Virus record (IMG/VR): IMGVR_UViG_3300025168_000521
Span: 1 to 27,448 of that record
DNA from: a virus
DNA: 27,448 nt
Direction: 5' to 3' (one strand)
Each line of letters starts with the position of its first letter. Position 1 is the stretch's first letter. The translations under genes were made by a program, and so were the position numbers. The notes below the pieces were generated by a model. The model saw nothing but the letters and a program-made list of their open reading frames with translations, had not been told where the DNA came from and made no database searches. Of this stretch, positions 1-8,100 are shown one piece after another.

Positions 1-111
1 TCTATCAATTTTATCAAAAGTTTCAATATCAGTAGTATAAGTTTTATGTCCTAATTCTTCAGCAACCTTACTAAAACTTCTTGATCCTGCAAACAATTCT
101 AATATTTTCAT
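1..111 (-). CDS. DNA cytosine-C5 methyltransferase, N-terminal fragment (runs off the left edge)
   Basis: The minus strand reads 37 codons without a stop from an ATG at 109-111 to the window edge. The start is supported by an AAGGA box six bases upstream. The product begins MKILELFAGSRSFSKVAEEL, which matches the S-adenosylmethionine-binding motif I (hydrophobic strand, then F-A-G-x-x-S) that opens phage cytosine-C5 methyltransferases. The catalytic Pro-Cys motif would lie outside the window. It is the last visible gene of the left operon, behind an unusual inverted-repeat leader at 128-197. It would methylate the phage genome or its host's DNA; the target sequence cannot be told. It is not the same gene as the methyltransferase end at the right edge (see findings). 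Confidence 0.8.
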   Translation of the reverse strand, partial: MKILELFAGSRSFSKVAEELGHKTYTTDIETFDKIDR

Positions 112-127
112 TTTATTCCTTAATTAA

Positions 128-197
128 TGGAAGGTGCATAGTGTGAGTAGAGAGAAACATCACCCACAGGGATATGGGTGTGTAAATGCACCTTCCA
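128..197 (-). promoter_or_regulatory. Nested inverted repeats in the leader of the edge methyltransferase gene
   Basis: A perfect 12-base inverted repeat (128-139 and 186-197; TGGAAGGTGCAT and its complement) encloses a second 6-base hairpin (161-166 and 175-180; CACCCA/TGGGTG). The whole lies in the 113-base gap before the methyltransferase start at 111. On the minus-strand transcript it would form a long stem closed around a small inner hairpin. The outer stem contains the GGAAGG/CCTTCC pair, so it could mask or expose a ribosome binding site or bind a regulator. There is no T-tract, so it is not a normal terminator. A 29-codon ORF (113-202) spans the structure and ends one base before the methyltransferase ATG; it could be a leader peptide. 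Function is inferred only. Confidence 0.5.
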
Positions 198-224
198 ATC
201 ATCCTTTAATTTATTTTTAATCCT

Positions 225-548
225 TTAACACTCTCTATCAATATTATAAAAATGTTCATATTCATGTTTCCAATCAACAAAAGCATAATCCCATTTCTCT
301 AAATATATATACTGATTTAAAAGTAAATTATAACCACCTTCTAAACCACAATATTCAGCTATTTCTCCAGTAGGGATATTTCTATATTCCCTTCTTTTTC
401 CATTTATAAGTGGTCTTTCTTGTCCTATTAAGCATAACAAAAATTCCCTTTCCTTTGAAAATGAATCTATACAGAATTCATTATCATTGTCATTCTTAAA
501 TCTTCTTAAAAAAATATTTGGCTTTTCTTGTATTTTATCCTTTTTCAT
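225..548 (-). CDS. Hypothetical protein, 107 residues
   Basis: I do not recognise the family. The protein is soluble, rich in charged and aromatic residues, with no membrane segment and no clear catalytic motif. The ATG at 546-548 overlaps the TGA of the replication initiator candidate upstream (ATGA), so translation is probably coupled. A region around residues 60-70 (IPTGEIAEYCGLEGGYNLLL) might be part of a helix-turn-helix, but this is weak. It belongs to the left operon with replication and recombination genes and is followed by the hairpin leader of the methyltransferase gene. Confidence 0.7.
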   Translation of the reverse strand: MKKDKIQEKPNIFLRRFKNDNDNEFCIDSFSKEREFLLCLIGQERPLINGKRREYRNIPTGEIAEYCGLEGGYNLLLNQYIYLEKWDYAFVDWKHEYEHFYNIDREC

Positions 549-1285
549 TTTATCCCCAATGCTTTCTTTTTATCATCATCAGTTGCTACATTAGCATCTG
601 CTTCCATTAGTCTTTTCTTTTGGTTCTGATATTCCTTCTCAACTTGCAATTCTCTTGCTTCTATATCTTCATTAGATGGTTGAAATGTACTCTGAAATTT
701 CTTTGAGTTGGAAATCCATGTTTGCATTCTCCTTTTAACAGCAAATATGCTTTGTTGTTCAAACCTCATTACCCTTCCACCATCATTATGCTCACTCCAG
801 TATGATATAAAATCCTGAATATCTTTAGCTGCAACCTTCATATCAGCAATTTCATTTTCAACTCTTTTAGAAAAATCTGATTGTCTTTGTTTTATATCTT
901 TAACCTTATCTATATCTTTATCTTTGTCCTTAAGTCTTATGAAAGACTTATCTAAGTCTATGTTATATTTACTCAAGAGTTTAATCACTGAAGCATGAAC
1001 TCTAACTGATGGATTAAGTGGTAAACCATATTGAAATTCAATAAACTTGCTTAAATAGTACTTATTATCACCTAATTCTACTATGTTATCACCAAATGCT
1101 TCCATTATTTCAGATAATTCATAAACTTCTCCTATCTGGAAGGATAATAGATCAATATCACATTCCCACACACCTGCATGATTACATTTATTAATTAAAT
1201 AAAACCAAACTATCTTCAATCTTAATGGTAACTTTCTGAACCATTGCTTTTCAAAAATGGTATTATCCATAAATCTCTTAGCCAT
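545..1285 (-). CDS. Winged-helix replication initiator-like protein
   Basis: The 246-residue product starts MAKRFMDNTIFEKQWFRKLP and continues with a predicted winged-helix-like region (about residues 10-95). This includes a stretch on discriminating self-sized segments such as CNHAGVWECDIDLLSFQIG, seen in phage replication initiator/replisome organiser proteins. A Lys/Asp-rich linker (about 115-130) and a helical C-terminus with many charged residues follow. The ATG at 1283-1285 is chosen because GGGAG lies eight bases before it; a GTG at 1304-1306 would add seven residues but has no ribosome binding site. Its place after the annealing protein and nuclease fits a role in opening the replication origin or loading a helicase. 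The family call rests on sequence style, not on an aligned match. Confidence 0.6.
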   Translation of the reverse strand: MAKRFMDNTIFEKQWFRKLPLRLKIVWFYLINKCNHAGVWECDIDLLSFQIGEVYELSEIMEAFGDNIVELGDNKYYLSKFIEFQYGLPLNPSVRVHASVIKLLSKYNIDLDKSFIRLKDKDKDIDKVKDIKQRQSDFSKRVENEIADMKVAAKDIQDFISYWSEHNDGGRVMRFEQQSIFAVKRRMQTWISNSKKFQSTFQPSNEDIEARELQVEKEYQNQKKRLMEADANVATDDDKKKALGIK

Positions 1286-1315
1286 ATCTGTTTCTCCCTT
1301 ATTCACTTTTTGTTA

Positions 1316-1459
1316 TTATCCCTTTTTAGTCTTTTTACTAATGTATAAATCTACTGATTTTTCTACTATTTCTGATATAGTTGTTTCATTAATAGCACAA
1401 TACAATCTTAACTTCTGATGGAGTTTTGAATCAATTTGTAAACTCTTTTTAATTTTCAT
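1316..1459 (-). CDS. Ribbon-helix-helix DNA-binding regulator, 47 residues
   Basis: The product is short: it begins MKIKKSLQIDSKLHQKLRLY and continues CAINETTISEIVEKSVDLYI. This is the classic ribbon-helix-helix plan (Arc/CopG/ParD type): an N-terminal basic beta strand with alternating residues (KKSLQID), a first helix, the turn INET, and a second helix TTISEIVEKSVDLYI. Such proteins dimerise and read palindromic operators. The ATG overlaps the TGA of the zinc-finger gene upstream (ATGA). It is the only clear regulator in the window, so it is a good candidate for binding the palindrome at 3431-3451 in front of its own operon. That link is inference. Confidence 0.8.
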   Translation of the reverse strand: MKIKKSLQIDSKLHQKLRLYCAINETTISEIVEKSVDLYISKKTKKG

Positions 1460-1620
1460 TCCCAATAACTTCCTTTCATTGCTTCTTTTCTTTTTTGAGC
1501 ATATTCTTTTGCAGCTATTTTTCTACAAGGAATACATTGATTTACAACATATCCATTATTCCATATCATATGCTTTTTCTGTATCTCTTTTTCACATCTC
1601 TTACATACCTTAGCTTTCAT
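1456..1620 (-). CDS. Small zinc-finger protein, 54 residues
   Basis: The product starts MKAKVCKRCEKEIQKKHMIW and carries two CxxC pairs (Cys6/Cys9 and Cys29/Cys32) about 20 residues apart, followed by a basic helix rich in Lys and Arg. This is a four-cysteine zinc-binding knuckle as found in small phage nucleic-acid-binding proteins and in HNH-nuclease-like N-termini; no HNH residues are seen. The ATG at 1618-1620 overlaps the TGA of the nuclease gene (ATGA). A GTG at 1653 would extend the frame by 11 residues into the nuclease gene but is less likely. It may bind DNA or partner with the nuclease; the exact role is unknown. Confidence 0.75.
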   Translation of the reverse strand: MKAKVCKRCEKEIQKKHMIWNNGYVVNQCIPCRKIAAKEYAQKRKEAMKGSYWE

Positions 1621-2099
1621 TTCAACAAATCCAGGAATGGTATTACATAGCACTTTTTAGGTGGATTATCTTTTGGTAATTCTTTAATTGGATAATTACC
1701 ATCATTAATTAATTTAGACAATTTATCTATGGATATTTTTGCAAACATATCTTCATTGTTAAGAACAAATAGATAGACATCATAACCTTTATTCCATTTT
1801 TGATAATCAATTAAATCATTAACCTTTAGCCATAGATTTATCTTAATTCCTTTAACTTCAACTAATGAAAATTTACCATTTTCTACAACCATAAAATCAG
1901 GTGTTTTTCTTAAGCAAGAAGGTATATGATATAATAACTTAGCTTGATTTTCATTTTGAAATTTTACATCATCTAATCCATATTTAATACATATTCCACT
2001 ACCATCTCTGTTATTATAATTAAACATATTAACAAAACTATCTTCAGTTTCCTTTGCATCTTGCATTCTTTTTTCTATTGGATCAGTTGAATTAGCCAT
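1617..2099 (-). CDS. PD-(D/E)XK superfamily endonuclease
   Basis: The 160-residue protein has the core signature of PD-(D/E)XK nucleases: TPDFMVV at about 66-72 supplies the Pro-Asp, and LVEVKGIKIN at about 79-88 supplies the Glu-x-Lys (Asp68, Glu81, Lys83), with the usual spacing and beta strands. The start is firm: GGAGGAG lies seven bases before the ATG. The family includes exonucleases, Holliday junction resolvases and packaging nucleases. Lying two genes after a Rad52-type annealing protein, it is best read as the nuclease partner in phage recombination, or a resolvase. Which of these cannot be told from motifs alone. Confidence 0.7.
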   Translation of the reverse strand: MANSTDPIEKRMQDAKETEDSFVNMFNYNNRDGSGICIKYGLDDVKFQNENQAKLLYHIPSCLRKTPDFMVVENGKFSLVEVKGIKINLWLKVNDLIDYQKWNKGYDVYLFVLNNEDMFAKISIDKLSKLINDGNYPIKELPKDNPPKKCYVIPFLDLLK

Positions 2100-2211
2100 G
2101 AAATATCTCCTCCCAATATTCTGCTACTACTTCACCTAAATAAAACACCATATTAAACATTGCTATAATTAAAGCTGAAATAAGAACTAAATCCAGAATT
2201 GTACTAAACAT
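2092..2211 (-). CDS. Small single-span membrane protein, 39 residues
   Basis: Direct translation gives a 39-residue protein starting MFSTILDLVLISALIIAMFN. One hydrophobic segment covers about residues 5-28 and an acidic tail follows (EVVAEYWEEIF). The gene is real by context: AAAGGAG lies eight bases before the ATG, the start overlaps the end of the annealing protein gene, and the stop overlaps the start of the nuclease gene. It should sit in the inner membrane with the acidic tail in the cytoplasm or outside. The function is unknown. Its place in the early operon rather than the lysis region argues against a holin. Confidence 0.7.
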   Translation of the reverse strand: MFSTILDLVLISALIIAMFNMVFYLGEVVAEYWEEIFHG

Positions 2212-2923
2212 TGTTTGCTCTCCTTTTTGCTTCTTTAGTTGCCAACTCTCTCTGCCAATCTACCTTAGAACTCTGTGAAACCCATAAAATCCAACTTTCA
2301 TCTTGTATGTCTTTCCACTTAACATCTCTGTATTTACCAAATCTACAAACTTCTTCACCTGTAAAATCATCATCATCATCAGGGATACCATCAAAGTCAT
2401 CTATAACTTTTTGTTTAAATTTAACTTCTTGGTCCTGGAGATTAATCTTAGGTGGTGCAGGTGGACTACTTGGAGTTGTATTAGCTACTTTATTGTTTGG
2501 TTTCCAACCTCTTGGTAATGCCCACTTGCTGCCTTTTTTCTCTAAGTCAGCAAACATTGTTTCAGCAGAATATAAATCTCTACCTATTCCAAACATTACT
2601 GCTGCTCTTTTGAAAGCATCACTTGCTTCACCTTTAGCAGGTGCAATATCAGATTCAGTTCCACAATCAGATTTAGATATTTTAATACCATCTATATTAA
2701 TTATAATTTCACAAAACAAAGCACCCTTTGCTTCATAAAATCTGTTTTCCCAAAATTCTGGACCTATAAACTTATCTAATGTATCTTGAACATATCTTGC
2801 ATCTACATAAGACAATATAGTTGCTTTACCTCTATCCTTATCATAAACTGAACCAACCCTATATTTTATTTCAGATTTAGCTGTTGGTTTTTTTAATTGT
2901 TCTAACTTTTCTCTTGGTGTCAT
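2204..2923 (-). CDS. Rad52/Rad22-type single-strand annealing protein
   Basis: The 239-residue protein has the hallmark of the phage Rad52/Rad22 annealing family: KGEASDAFKRAAVMFGIG followed by RDLY (about 97-118), preceded by beta strands (ILSYVDARYVQDTLDKFIGP at about 36-55). These proteins coat single-stranded DNA and anneal complementary strands in phage recombination and replication. After a Pro- and Asp-rich linker (five Asp in a row), a C-terminal stretch FGKYRDVKWKDI (about 195-206) resembles the FGKYKG-type motif of small DUF3820-like domains. The ATG at 2921-2923 is preferred because GAGGG precedes it and it follows the upstream stop by one base; an ATG at 2938 lacks a ribosome binding site. 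Confidence 0.8.
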   Translation of the reverse strand: MTPREKLEQLKKPTAKSEIKYRVGSVYDKDRGKATILSYVDARYVQDTLDKFIGPEFWENRFYEAKGALFCEIIINIDGIKISKSDCGTESDIAPAKGEASDAFKRAAVMFGIGRDLYSAETMFADLEKKGSKWALPRGWKPNNKVANTTPSSPPAPPKINLQDQEVKFKQKVIDDFDGIPDDDDDFTGEEVCRFGKYRDVKWKDIQDESWILWVSQSSKVDWQRELATKEAKRRANNV

Positions 2924-2924
2924 C

Positions 2925-3161
2925 TTATTTACCCTCATTTTTTTTTATAAAATATGTTTCAAAATCTTTATGTCTTGTTTCCTTTATAAATTCAATATAC
3001 TCAGGTTGAAATTTAAATGGATTTGCAACTATATCTATAATCACACTTGCAGTATCAAATTCCTCAATATGTTCATTACCATATACATCCTTATACCATT
3101 TTAAAAACATTACAAATTTATGGCTTGTAACATCTATATTATATTTTAAATCTATTCCCAT
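2925..3161 (-). CDS. Hypothetical protein, 78 residues
   Basis: I do not recognise it. It is a small soluble protein starting MGIDLKYNIDVTSHKFVMFL with mixed helix and strand character and an aromatic-rich C-terminus. The ATG at 3159-3161 is chosen because GGGAG lies upstream inside a repeated leader (see 3163-3401). A TTG at 3212 would extend the frame by 17 residues into the previous gene without a ribosome binding site. It is the second gene of the left operon, directly before the annealing protein, so a role in replication or host takeover is likely but unproved. Confidence 0.65.
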   Translation of the reverse strand: MGIDLKYNIDVTSHKFVMFLKWYKDVYGNEHIEEFDTASVIIDIVANPFKFQPEYIEFIKETRHKDFETYFIKKNEGK

Positions 3162-3162
3162 T

Positions 3163-3401
3163 ATTTGTTTCTCCCTTGCTTTATTATTTATACTTTTCAA
3201 TGTATGAATCAAAACACTTATTGATAAATTTAAAATCTTTTTCTTTTAATTCTGAAATATCCCTATGTTTTATAATTTCATTATAAAATATTTCATTTTG
3301 GTCATAGTTATTACACATTTTTTTATATGTAAGATTTTCTTCATTATAAATATTTTTTATAATTGTATCAATCATTTGTTTCTCACTTGCTTTAATATTT
3401 A
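3163..3401 (-). repeat. Imperfect 28-base direct repeat carrying ribosome binding sites
   Basis: Bases 3163-3190 and 3374-3401 agree at 26 of 28 positions. On the minus strand both read roughly AAAGCAAGNGAGAAACAAAT and each ends at an ATG. One copy is the leader of the 78-residue gene. The other lies inside the first codons of the 74-residue gene, before its second in-frame ATG (3373-3375). The first ATG of that gene (3408) has a related AAGGAGAAACAA leader, and the replication gene at 1285 has GGGAGAAACAGAT. This looks like duplication of a translation start module. Confidence 0.6.
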
Positions 3402-3408
3402 ATTTCAT
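3184..3408 (-). CDS. Hypothetical protein, 74 residues, first gene of the left operon
   Basis: I do not recognise the family. The protein is highly charged, Lys- and Glu-rich, and looks all-helical, with no membrane segment. The start at 3408 has a strong ribosome binding site (AAGGAG, six bases before the ATG). A second in-frame ATG at 3375 has its own GTGAG leader, so two products are possible. It is the first gene after the promoter and operator candidates at 3431-3490, a typical place for small early phage proteins that act on the host. Confidence 0.6.
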   Translation of the reverse strand: MKLNIKASEKQMIDTIIKNIYNEENLTYKKMCNNYDQNEIFYNEIIKHRDISELKEKDFKFINKCFDSYIEKYK

Positions 3409-3430
3409 TTGTTTCTCCTTTTTGTTTTAA

Positions 3431-3451
3431 TTGATTTACTCACTAAATCAA
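3431..3451. promoter_or_regulatory. Palindromic operator candidate
   Basis: A perfect inverted repeat of eight bases (TTGATTTA, five-base spacer, TAAATCAA) lies between the promoter candidate at 3461-3490 and the first ribosome binding site of the left operon. The place, just downstream of the expected transcription start, is where a repressor would block transcription. Ribbon-helix-helix and helix-turn-helix dimers bind sites of this size. The operon's own regulator (1316-1459) is a candidate ligand. In AT-rich DNA an 8-base palindrome can arise by chance, so confidence is moderate. Confidence 0.5.
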
Positions 3452-3460
3452 CACTCCAAT

Positions 3461-3490
3461 AATATAATAATATAATAATATATAAACCAA
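3461..3490 (-). promoter_or_regulatory. Promoter candidate for the left (early) operon
   Basis: On the minus strand, TTGGTT (3485-3490) and TATATT (3461-3466) are separated by 18 bases, a sigma-70-like pair. It lies in the 166-base gap between the terminator of the structural operon (3506-3535) and the first early gene. The intervening DNA is a run of TAT repeats, so the exact -10 box is uncertain, but a promoter is needed here after the terminator. Confidence 0.5.
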
Positions 3491-3505
3491 ATGTTTTTTG
3501 TTTAT

Positions 3506-3535
3506 AGAAAAGAAAAAGCCACAATTAAGTGGCTT
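3506..3535 (-). terminator. Rho-independent terminator of the structural operon
   Basis: On the minus strand a perfect 7-base stem (AAGCCAC/GTGGCTT, 3516-3522 and 3529-3535) with a six-base loop is followed by TTTTTCTTTTC. It lies 40 bases past the stop codon of the last tail gene. This is the clearest terminator in the window and separates the late structural genes from the left operon. Confidence 0.88.
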
Positions 3536-3574
3536 CTTCCATCTCTGTGGGTTTTTGAGGATGAGGATCAGAGA

Positions 3575-4570
3575 TTAAACTTGTTCTTCAAGCACCATAC
3601 TAATGTCTAAAAATTTTGGATTGCTTTCTTTCATAGTCATTTTTGTTATTCTAACTATTGCCCATTGGTCTGCATTTTGACTATCTGATATATTAACAAC
3701 AACAGGAAGGTGAGAACCTTGAGTATATTTCCAGACACTATTAAGAAAGTTTGGTGAATTTTGATTGTTATATAAACTTGAATTATCTGCACCTAATGAA
3801 TAATCACTTGCAGTATCTTGATTCCAGTCATTATTTGTTATCATTTGGTTTTGACTAAGTATATCAGAATCATTCAACATAGACCAATTAACATTCCACT
3901 TCCTGATACCACTTCTCTGATTACCTCTGTAACTTTTATTTTGTCCTGATTCACTAAAATCATTTTCTAAGTCTGTCATTAATTCCCATGCAGGAAGATT
4001 TCCCCAATTAGATACTTTATCATAATTAAGTGTAGATAATGTCTTACCACTTATTGTTTTTTGCTGTTTTGAACTATAATCAACAGAATAAGATTGACCT
4101 ACATTAACATTTATTGGAGCAGTCCAAGACTTCCCATATAATATTGATCCTATTCTACATAATTGTGAATCATTTATGAAATTAAACATCTTATCATCAT
4201 CATCAGCACCAATATTAGCTGTTGATAAGCTCCAACCATTAAAACCTGGAACATTATTACTGCAATCATTAACAACTCCAATAGTATCAATACCATCTAA
4301 TTTAAGTTGCTGTGTAGTATATTCAAAATTGTGTCCTAAAACCATACAAAAATCAGCTTCAGCATCTAATCTATCTTGATAAGTTATAATATCATCTTCT
4401 CTTACATTTAACTTATGCCATTTAGAAGGCTCTAAAGTAATCATACTTTTTAATGTTTCATCATCTATATTTTCTGTTGATGAAGCTACATTTAATCTTC
4501 CAATAGAATAAGAATATAAAGGAAGTGAAGGATAGAAAGTTAATTTATTTGCTAAACCATAAGAACCCAT
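3575..4570 (-). CDS. Putative minor tail protein, 331 residues
   Basis: I do not recognise a named family. The protein is rich in Ser, Asn, Asp and aromatic residues with alternating beta-strand character and no membrane segment, as in phage tail and receptor-contact proteins. It is the last gene of the tail block: its ATG overlaps the stop of the gene before it (TAATG) and a strong terminator follows. Its first five residues, MGSYG, and the 15 bases encoding them also open the protein at 20238-20753. A virion tail role is inferred from place and composition. Confidence 0.6.
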   Translation of the reverse strand: MGSYGLANKLTFYPSLPLYSYSIGRLNVASSTENIDDETLKSMITLEPSKWHKLNVREDDIITYQDRLDAEADFCMVLGHNFEYTTQQLKLDGIDTIGVVNDCSNNVPGFNGWSLSTANIGADDDDKMFNFINDSQLCRIGSILYGKSWTAPINVNVGQSYSVDYSSKQQKTISGKTLSTLNYDKVSNWGNLPAWELMTDLENDFSESGQNKSYRGNQRSGIRKWNVNWSMLNDSDILSQNQMITNNDWNQDTASDYSLGADNSSLYNNQNSPNFLNSVWKYTQGSHLPVVVNISDSQNADQWAIVRITKMTMKESNPKFLDISMVLEEQV

Positions 4571-5130
4571 TAGTAACCTCTCTTAATTTGTTGCCCTTTT
4601 TTAAGGCTTTTTTTAGTTTTGTTAGTATCTATATCAAAATCAGATAATCTTGTTAGTCCTATATCTTTAGGAGATAATTTTGATAATCTCCTGCCTGTTT
4701 CTTTGGTATTAGTTACAACACCAGTATCAGGATCAGTAATTGATTTAAATTTTACAGCATTTACATAATTATTTGAAGCATCTAATCCATCTTCCCAATT
4801 ACTACTATCTTCATCCCATACACTTTTTGATATATTCCAGGTATCTACTGATGGTTTATCTATATCAAGGTTATGTTTTTCTAAATCTTTATCTACCAAG
4901 TAACCATAAGTTATATTACAATAACCATTGTAGTTAAATAGTTCAGTTAATATTTCTTCTCTTTTGTTAAATTTTACAATAATAATTTTACTATTATTTT
5001 TACTTACTATATAATCTTGTGGTAATAAATTTTCTATAAATAGCTTTCCATTATAATGCAACTCTATTGCTTTATATTCAATATCAGTTTCAAGTTCTAC
5101 TAATCTTTGATTTATTATTAATTTATTCAT
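4570..5130 (-). CDS. Putative tail-associated protein, 186 residues
   Basis: I do not recognise the family. The N-terminal half is strand-rich (LIINQRLVELETDIEYKAIE), the C-terminal half is polar and basic and ends in a Lys-rich tail (TKKSLKKGQQIKRGY). It overlaps the end of the 1291-residue tail gene by eight bases and the next tail gene by one base, so it is translated with them. It may be a small tail-tip or assembly component. That is inferred from the gene order only. Confidence 0.55.
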   Translation of the reverse strand: MNKLIINQRLVELETDIEYKAIELHYNGKLFIENLLPQDYIVSKNNSKIIIVKFNKREEILTELFNYNGYCNITYGYLVDKDLEKHNLDIDKPSVDTWNISKSVWDEDSSNWEDGLDASNNYVNAVKFKSITDPDTGVVTNTKETGRRLSKLSPKDIGLTRLSDFDIDTNKTKKSLKKGQQIKRGY

Positions 5131-8100
5131 TATAAAGTATCATATCTACTAATGCTACTATATCTACTACATTTAAAATCTCATCTTCATTTATATCACC
5201 TAATTCACTATATTGATAATCACCTAAAATATTATTAACAACATCAACTATATCTACTACATTAATAATACCATTCATATCTGTATCACCATAAGGTATT
5301 TCTAATCCTTGTACATATATTGCACCTTCTTCTCTTTGTTCAGGTGGTAAATAATTATAGTTTCTTTGAGTAGGATATGTAGTATTAAATTCTCTTAAAT
5401 TTGCTACATAAGTAGGTGCTTGACCAGGAAACAAAAATCCATGTTGTCCATCTGTGCCTAAATAATGTAGTTGAATTGCTTCTATTTTAATATTATTTAA
5501 ACCAATACTAATTCCTGTTATAAGCCATAAAGGATAAATAGGTTGTCCATTTAGTATTTCAACTTTAGAATAATCTATTCCAAAGGCTTTTGTATTGTTA
5601 ATTACTGGAATATGTATTACATCACCAAGTTTAGCTTTAGCCATTGATAATGGAAGGGTTATATCTATTATAAGATGTTGATTACATTTATTTAATAAAT
5701 CAAAATTAGCAAATTTATTAGCAGTTGCAGTATCAGTATGGTATCTTAATTCTGTCTCTTTATATGAATTTTCTAATTTTTTATCATCTAATTCCTCAAA
5801 GTTGTAGTATTCATAACCATTATATTCAGGAAGCATATTTAAACTTTTAACACTAATTACACCTGTATCAAATGGATAATTATCTTTACCATTATCATAT
5901 CTATAAAAATACTTAGCACTTGTTACTACATCTTCTCTTTTTGTTCTTGTTATTTTATAGTTTATAATATCATTGCTATCTATAATATAATCTATATCAT
6001 CATAAACATATTTTGTTTTAGTTGTAATTAAACCAAAATTACCTTCTGCTGTGAATGTAAATAAACTCTGTGTTTCTTTTGATATATCTTCTAATAATTT
6101 TTTAGCATCTACTGATTCATCTAAACAAAATCCCATTTTCCAATCTGCATATATTTCTCTTGATTCAGTAAGTAAATCAGTATTAAAGAAATTAGGATCA
6201 AGTATATTATCTCCAGTTCCATATCCAAGTTCTCTTGATAATAAGTTAATAAATATATCTGTTGGCTTTTCTACTATTCCATCTGTTTGATATGGTACAT
6301 CTAAATTAACAAAATTTTCAGTTTTTATAGAATCAAAATCTATGTGTGTCCATAGTTTTACCAAATAAGGTGCTTGTGTACCATATATATTAGGATTTTC
6401 ATCCCATAAATATAATTCATTTCTTCTACCTGCATTAGAATTAACTCCTGTTGAACTTACTTCTGAACCTACATCTAAAATATCTTTGTTAATAGTATTT
6501 ATTGTATCATCTAAATATGCAGTTAAATTATTTGTCCAACCATCTATTCCTTCATTAGTATCAGGGTCAAAATCAAATGAATCCCATTCATATAAAAATC
6601 CAGAAACTAAACTATCTGTTGCATCATCATCACTTAAATTGTCTTGATATAAATATTTAAATATTCTTCTTAATAATAACCTTCTGTATGAATCATAAAC
6701 TCTTACTGAATCCAAAAAAGAATCAAGATAGTCATTTCCTGAGCCTTCTTCATAATATCTTGATTCCCCTAATATCCACTTACCATAAGCATCATAATTA
6801 TAAGGTGGATTTCCTTCATTAAAGGCAATATCTATCCATGAAACATAACTTGGAGGAATACCATTAAAATAACTAACAAAAAAACTAAAAGTACTTGTAT
6901 CAATAAACATTACTTTGTCAATAATATTTATATATAACTTTTTCATTAATCCATGAAGAACTAATTGTGTAATTTGTGTATTATTTACTAATACTGAATC
7001 ATCTACATCAGATGTGTTTTTATTATATTCTCCTATAACTGCATAATCACCATTATTGTATGGATACATTCCATAGAGCCATTCATTTAAAAATGTACCA
7101 TTACCTGAAGAAGTATATTCTGTATATTTATTAGCAAAATAATCATCCCATTCATCTATCAATGCTTCAAAATCAGGTAGTTGTCCATCTAATCCTAATG
7201 ATGCTTCTCTTGGAGTTATAATAGCTTCATCTTGTAATGCTGTTAAGTTGTTTATATTTTCTGTTGAAGAATAATCTTTTCTTCCTTTAAGTGAAGCATA
7301 AAATGTTTCAGATTCATAGTCTGTTTTTTCAGTAATATAATTAAATGCTAAACTACTAAATCTGTGTCCTTGTATTCTTGTACCTGCTGGTGTAAATGGT
7401 TTTTCATACCATAAAACTCTATCTACTTCTATTGTATCATCAAAAGATTCTTTTACTATTGTGTGTTCAACATTTGTTAAATCTCTGTTAGTACCTTCTT
7501 TCCAATTTTTTATAATTGCAGCATTTCTAAAATTATGAGCTTGATTTGGATTTAATGGTAAAGTTGCATCACCTACATCTTCAAATTGTTCACCAACTGC
7601 ATTATCATCTAAAATATAATCATTTTGTGTTACACCTGCTGAATTTTGAAAATTACTCTCAAACATTTTTAACCAAAAATCTGGATTAAATGGTTTAAAA
7701 ATAGTACCTACATTTGATGTATTTGTTATTGATGAGTTTAAATTAGGATTACCATTTTCATCTAATTCAGTAAAATGTTCCATACTACCTGTTATTCTTA
7801 TTAGTTTTTTATTTTTATCTAATTTGAATAATATCCATCTTGCTAATTTATCTTCTTGATAATCTATTGGTGGTAAGGTTATAGATTTTTCTTGTCCTTG
7901 TGATGGTTCTCTATACCATTTTTTTTCTAATCCAAAGTTATACCACAAAGCAGAATCATCTTCAGTTTGATTTACATCAGATGCTTGATTATCTAAAGAA
8001 GTTAAAGTGCTTTCTCCTGATAAATCTGAATATGCAGATAATGGAAATGTCCAACCAATACATATTATTGGAGTAGATTCATTTTCTCCTTCCATTTCTG

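Noticed and set aside
113-202. A 29-codon ORF as a firm gene
   Set aside because: Its AAAGG is directly next to the ATG and the DNA is better explained by inverted repeats, so it is only mentioned as a possible leader peptide.
2366-2385. TCA/ATC triplet runs (also near 4190-4206 and 8200-8212) as microsatellites
   Set aside because: They encode Asp runs in acidic linkers; short and explained by coding.
2211-2738. A 175-codon open frame on the plus strand
   Set aside because: It is antisense to the well-supported annealing protein gene, lacks a ribosome binding site, and has a low-complexity hydrophobic product typical of reverse reading of a charged protein.
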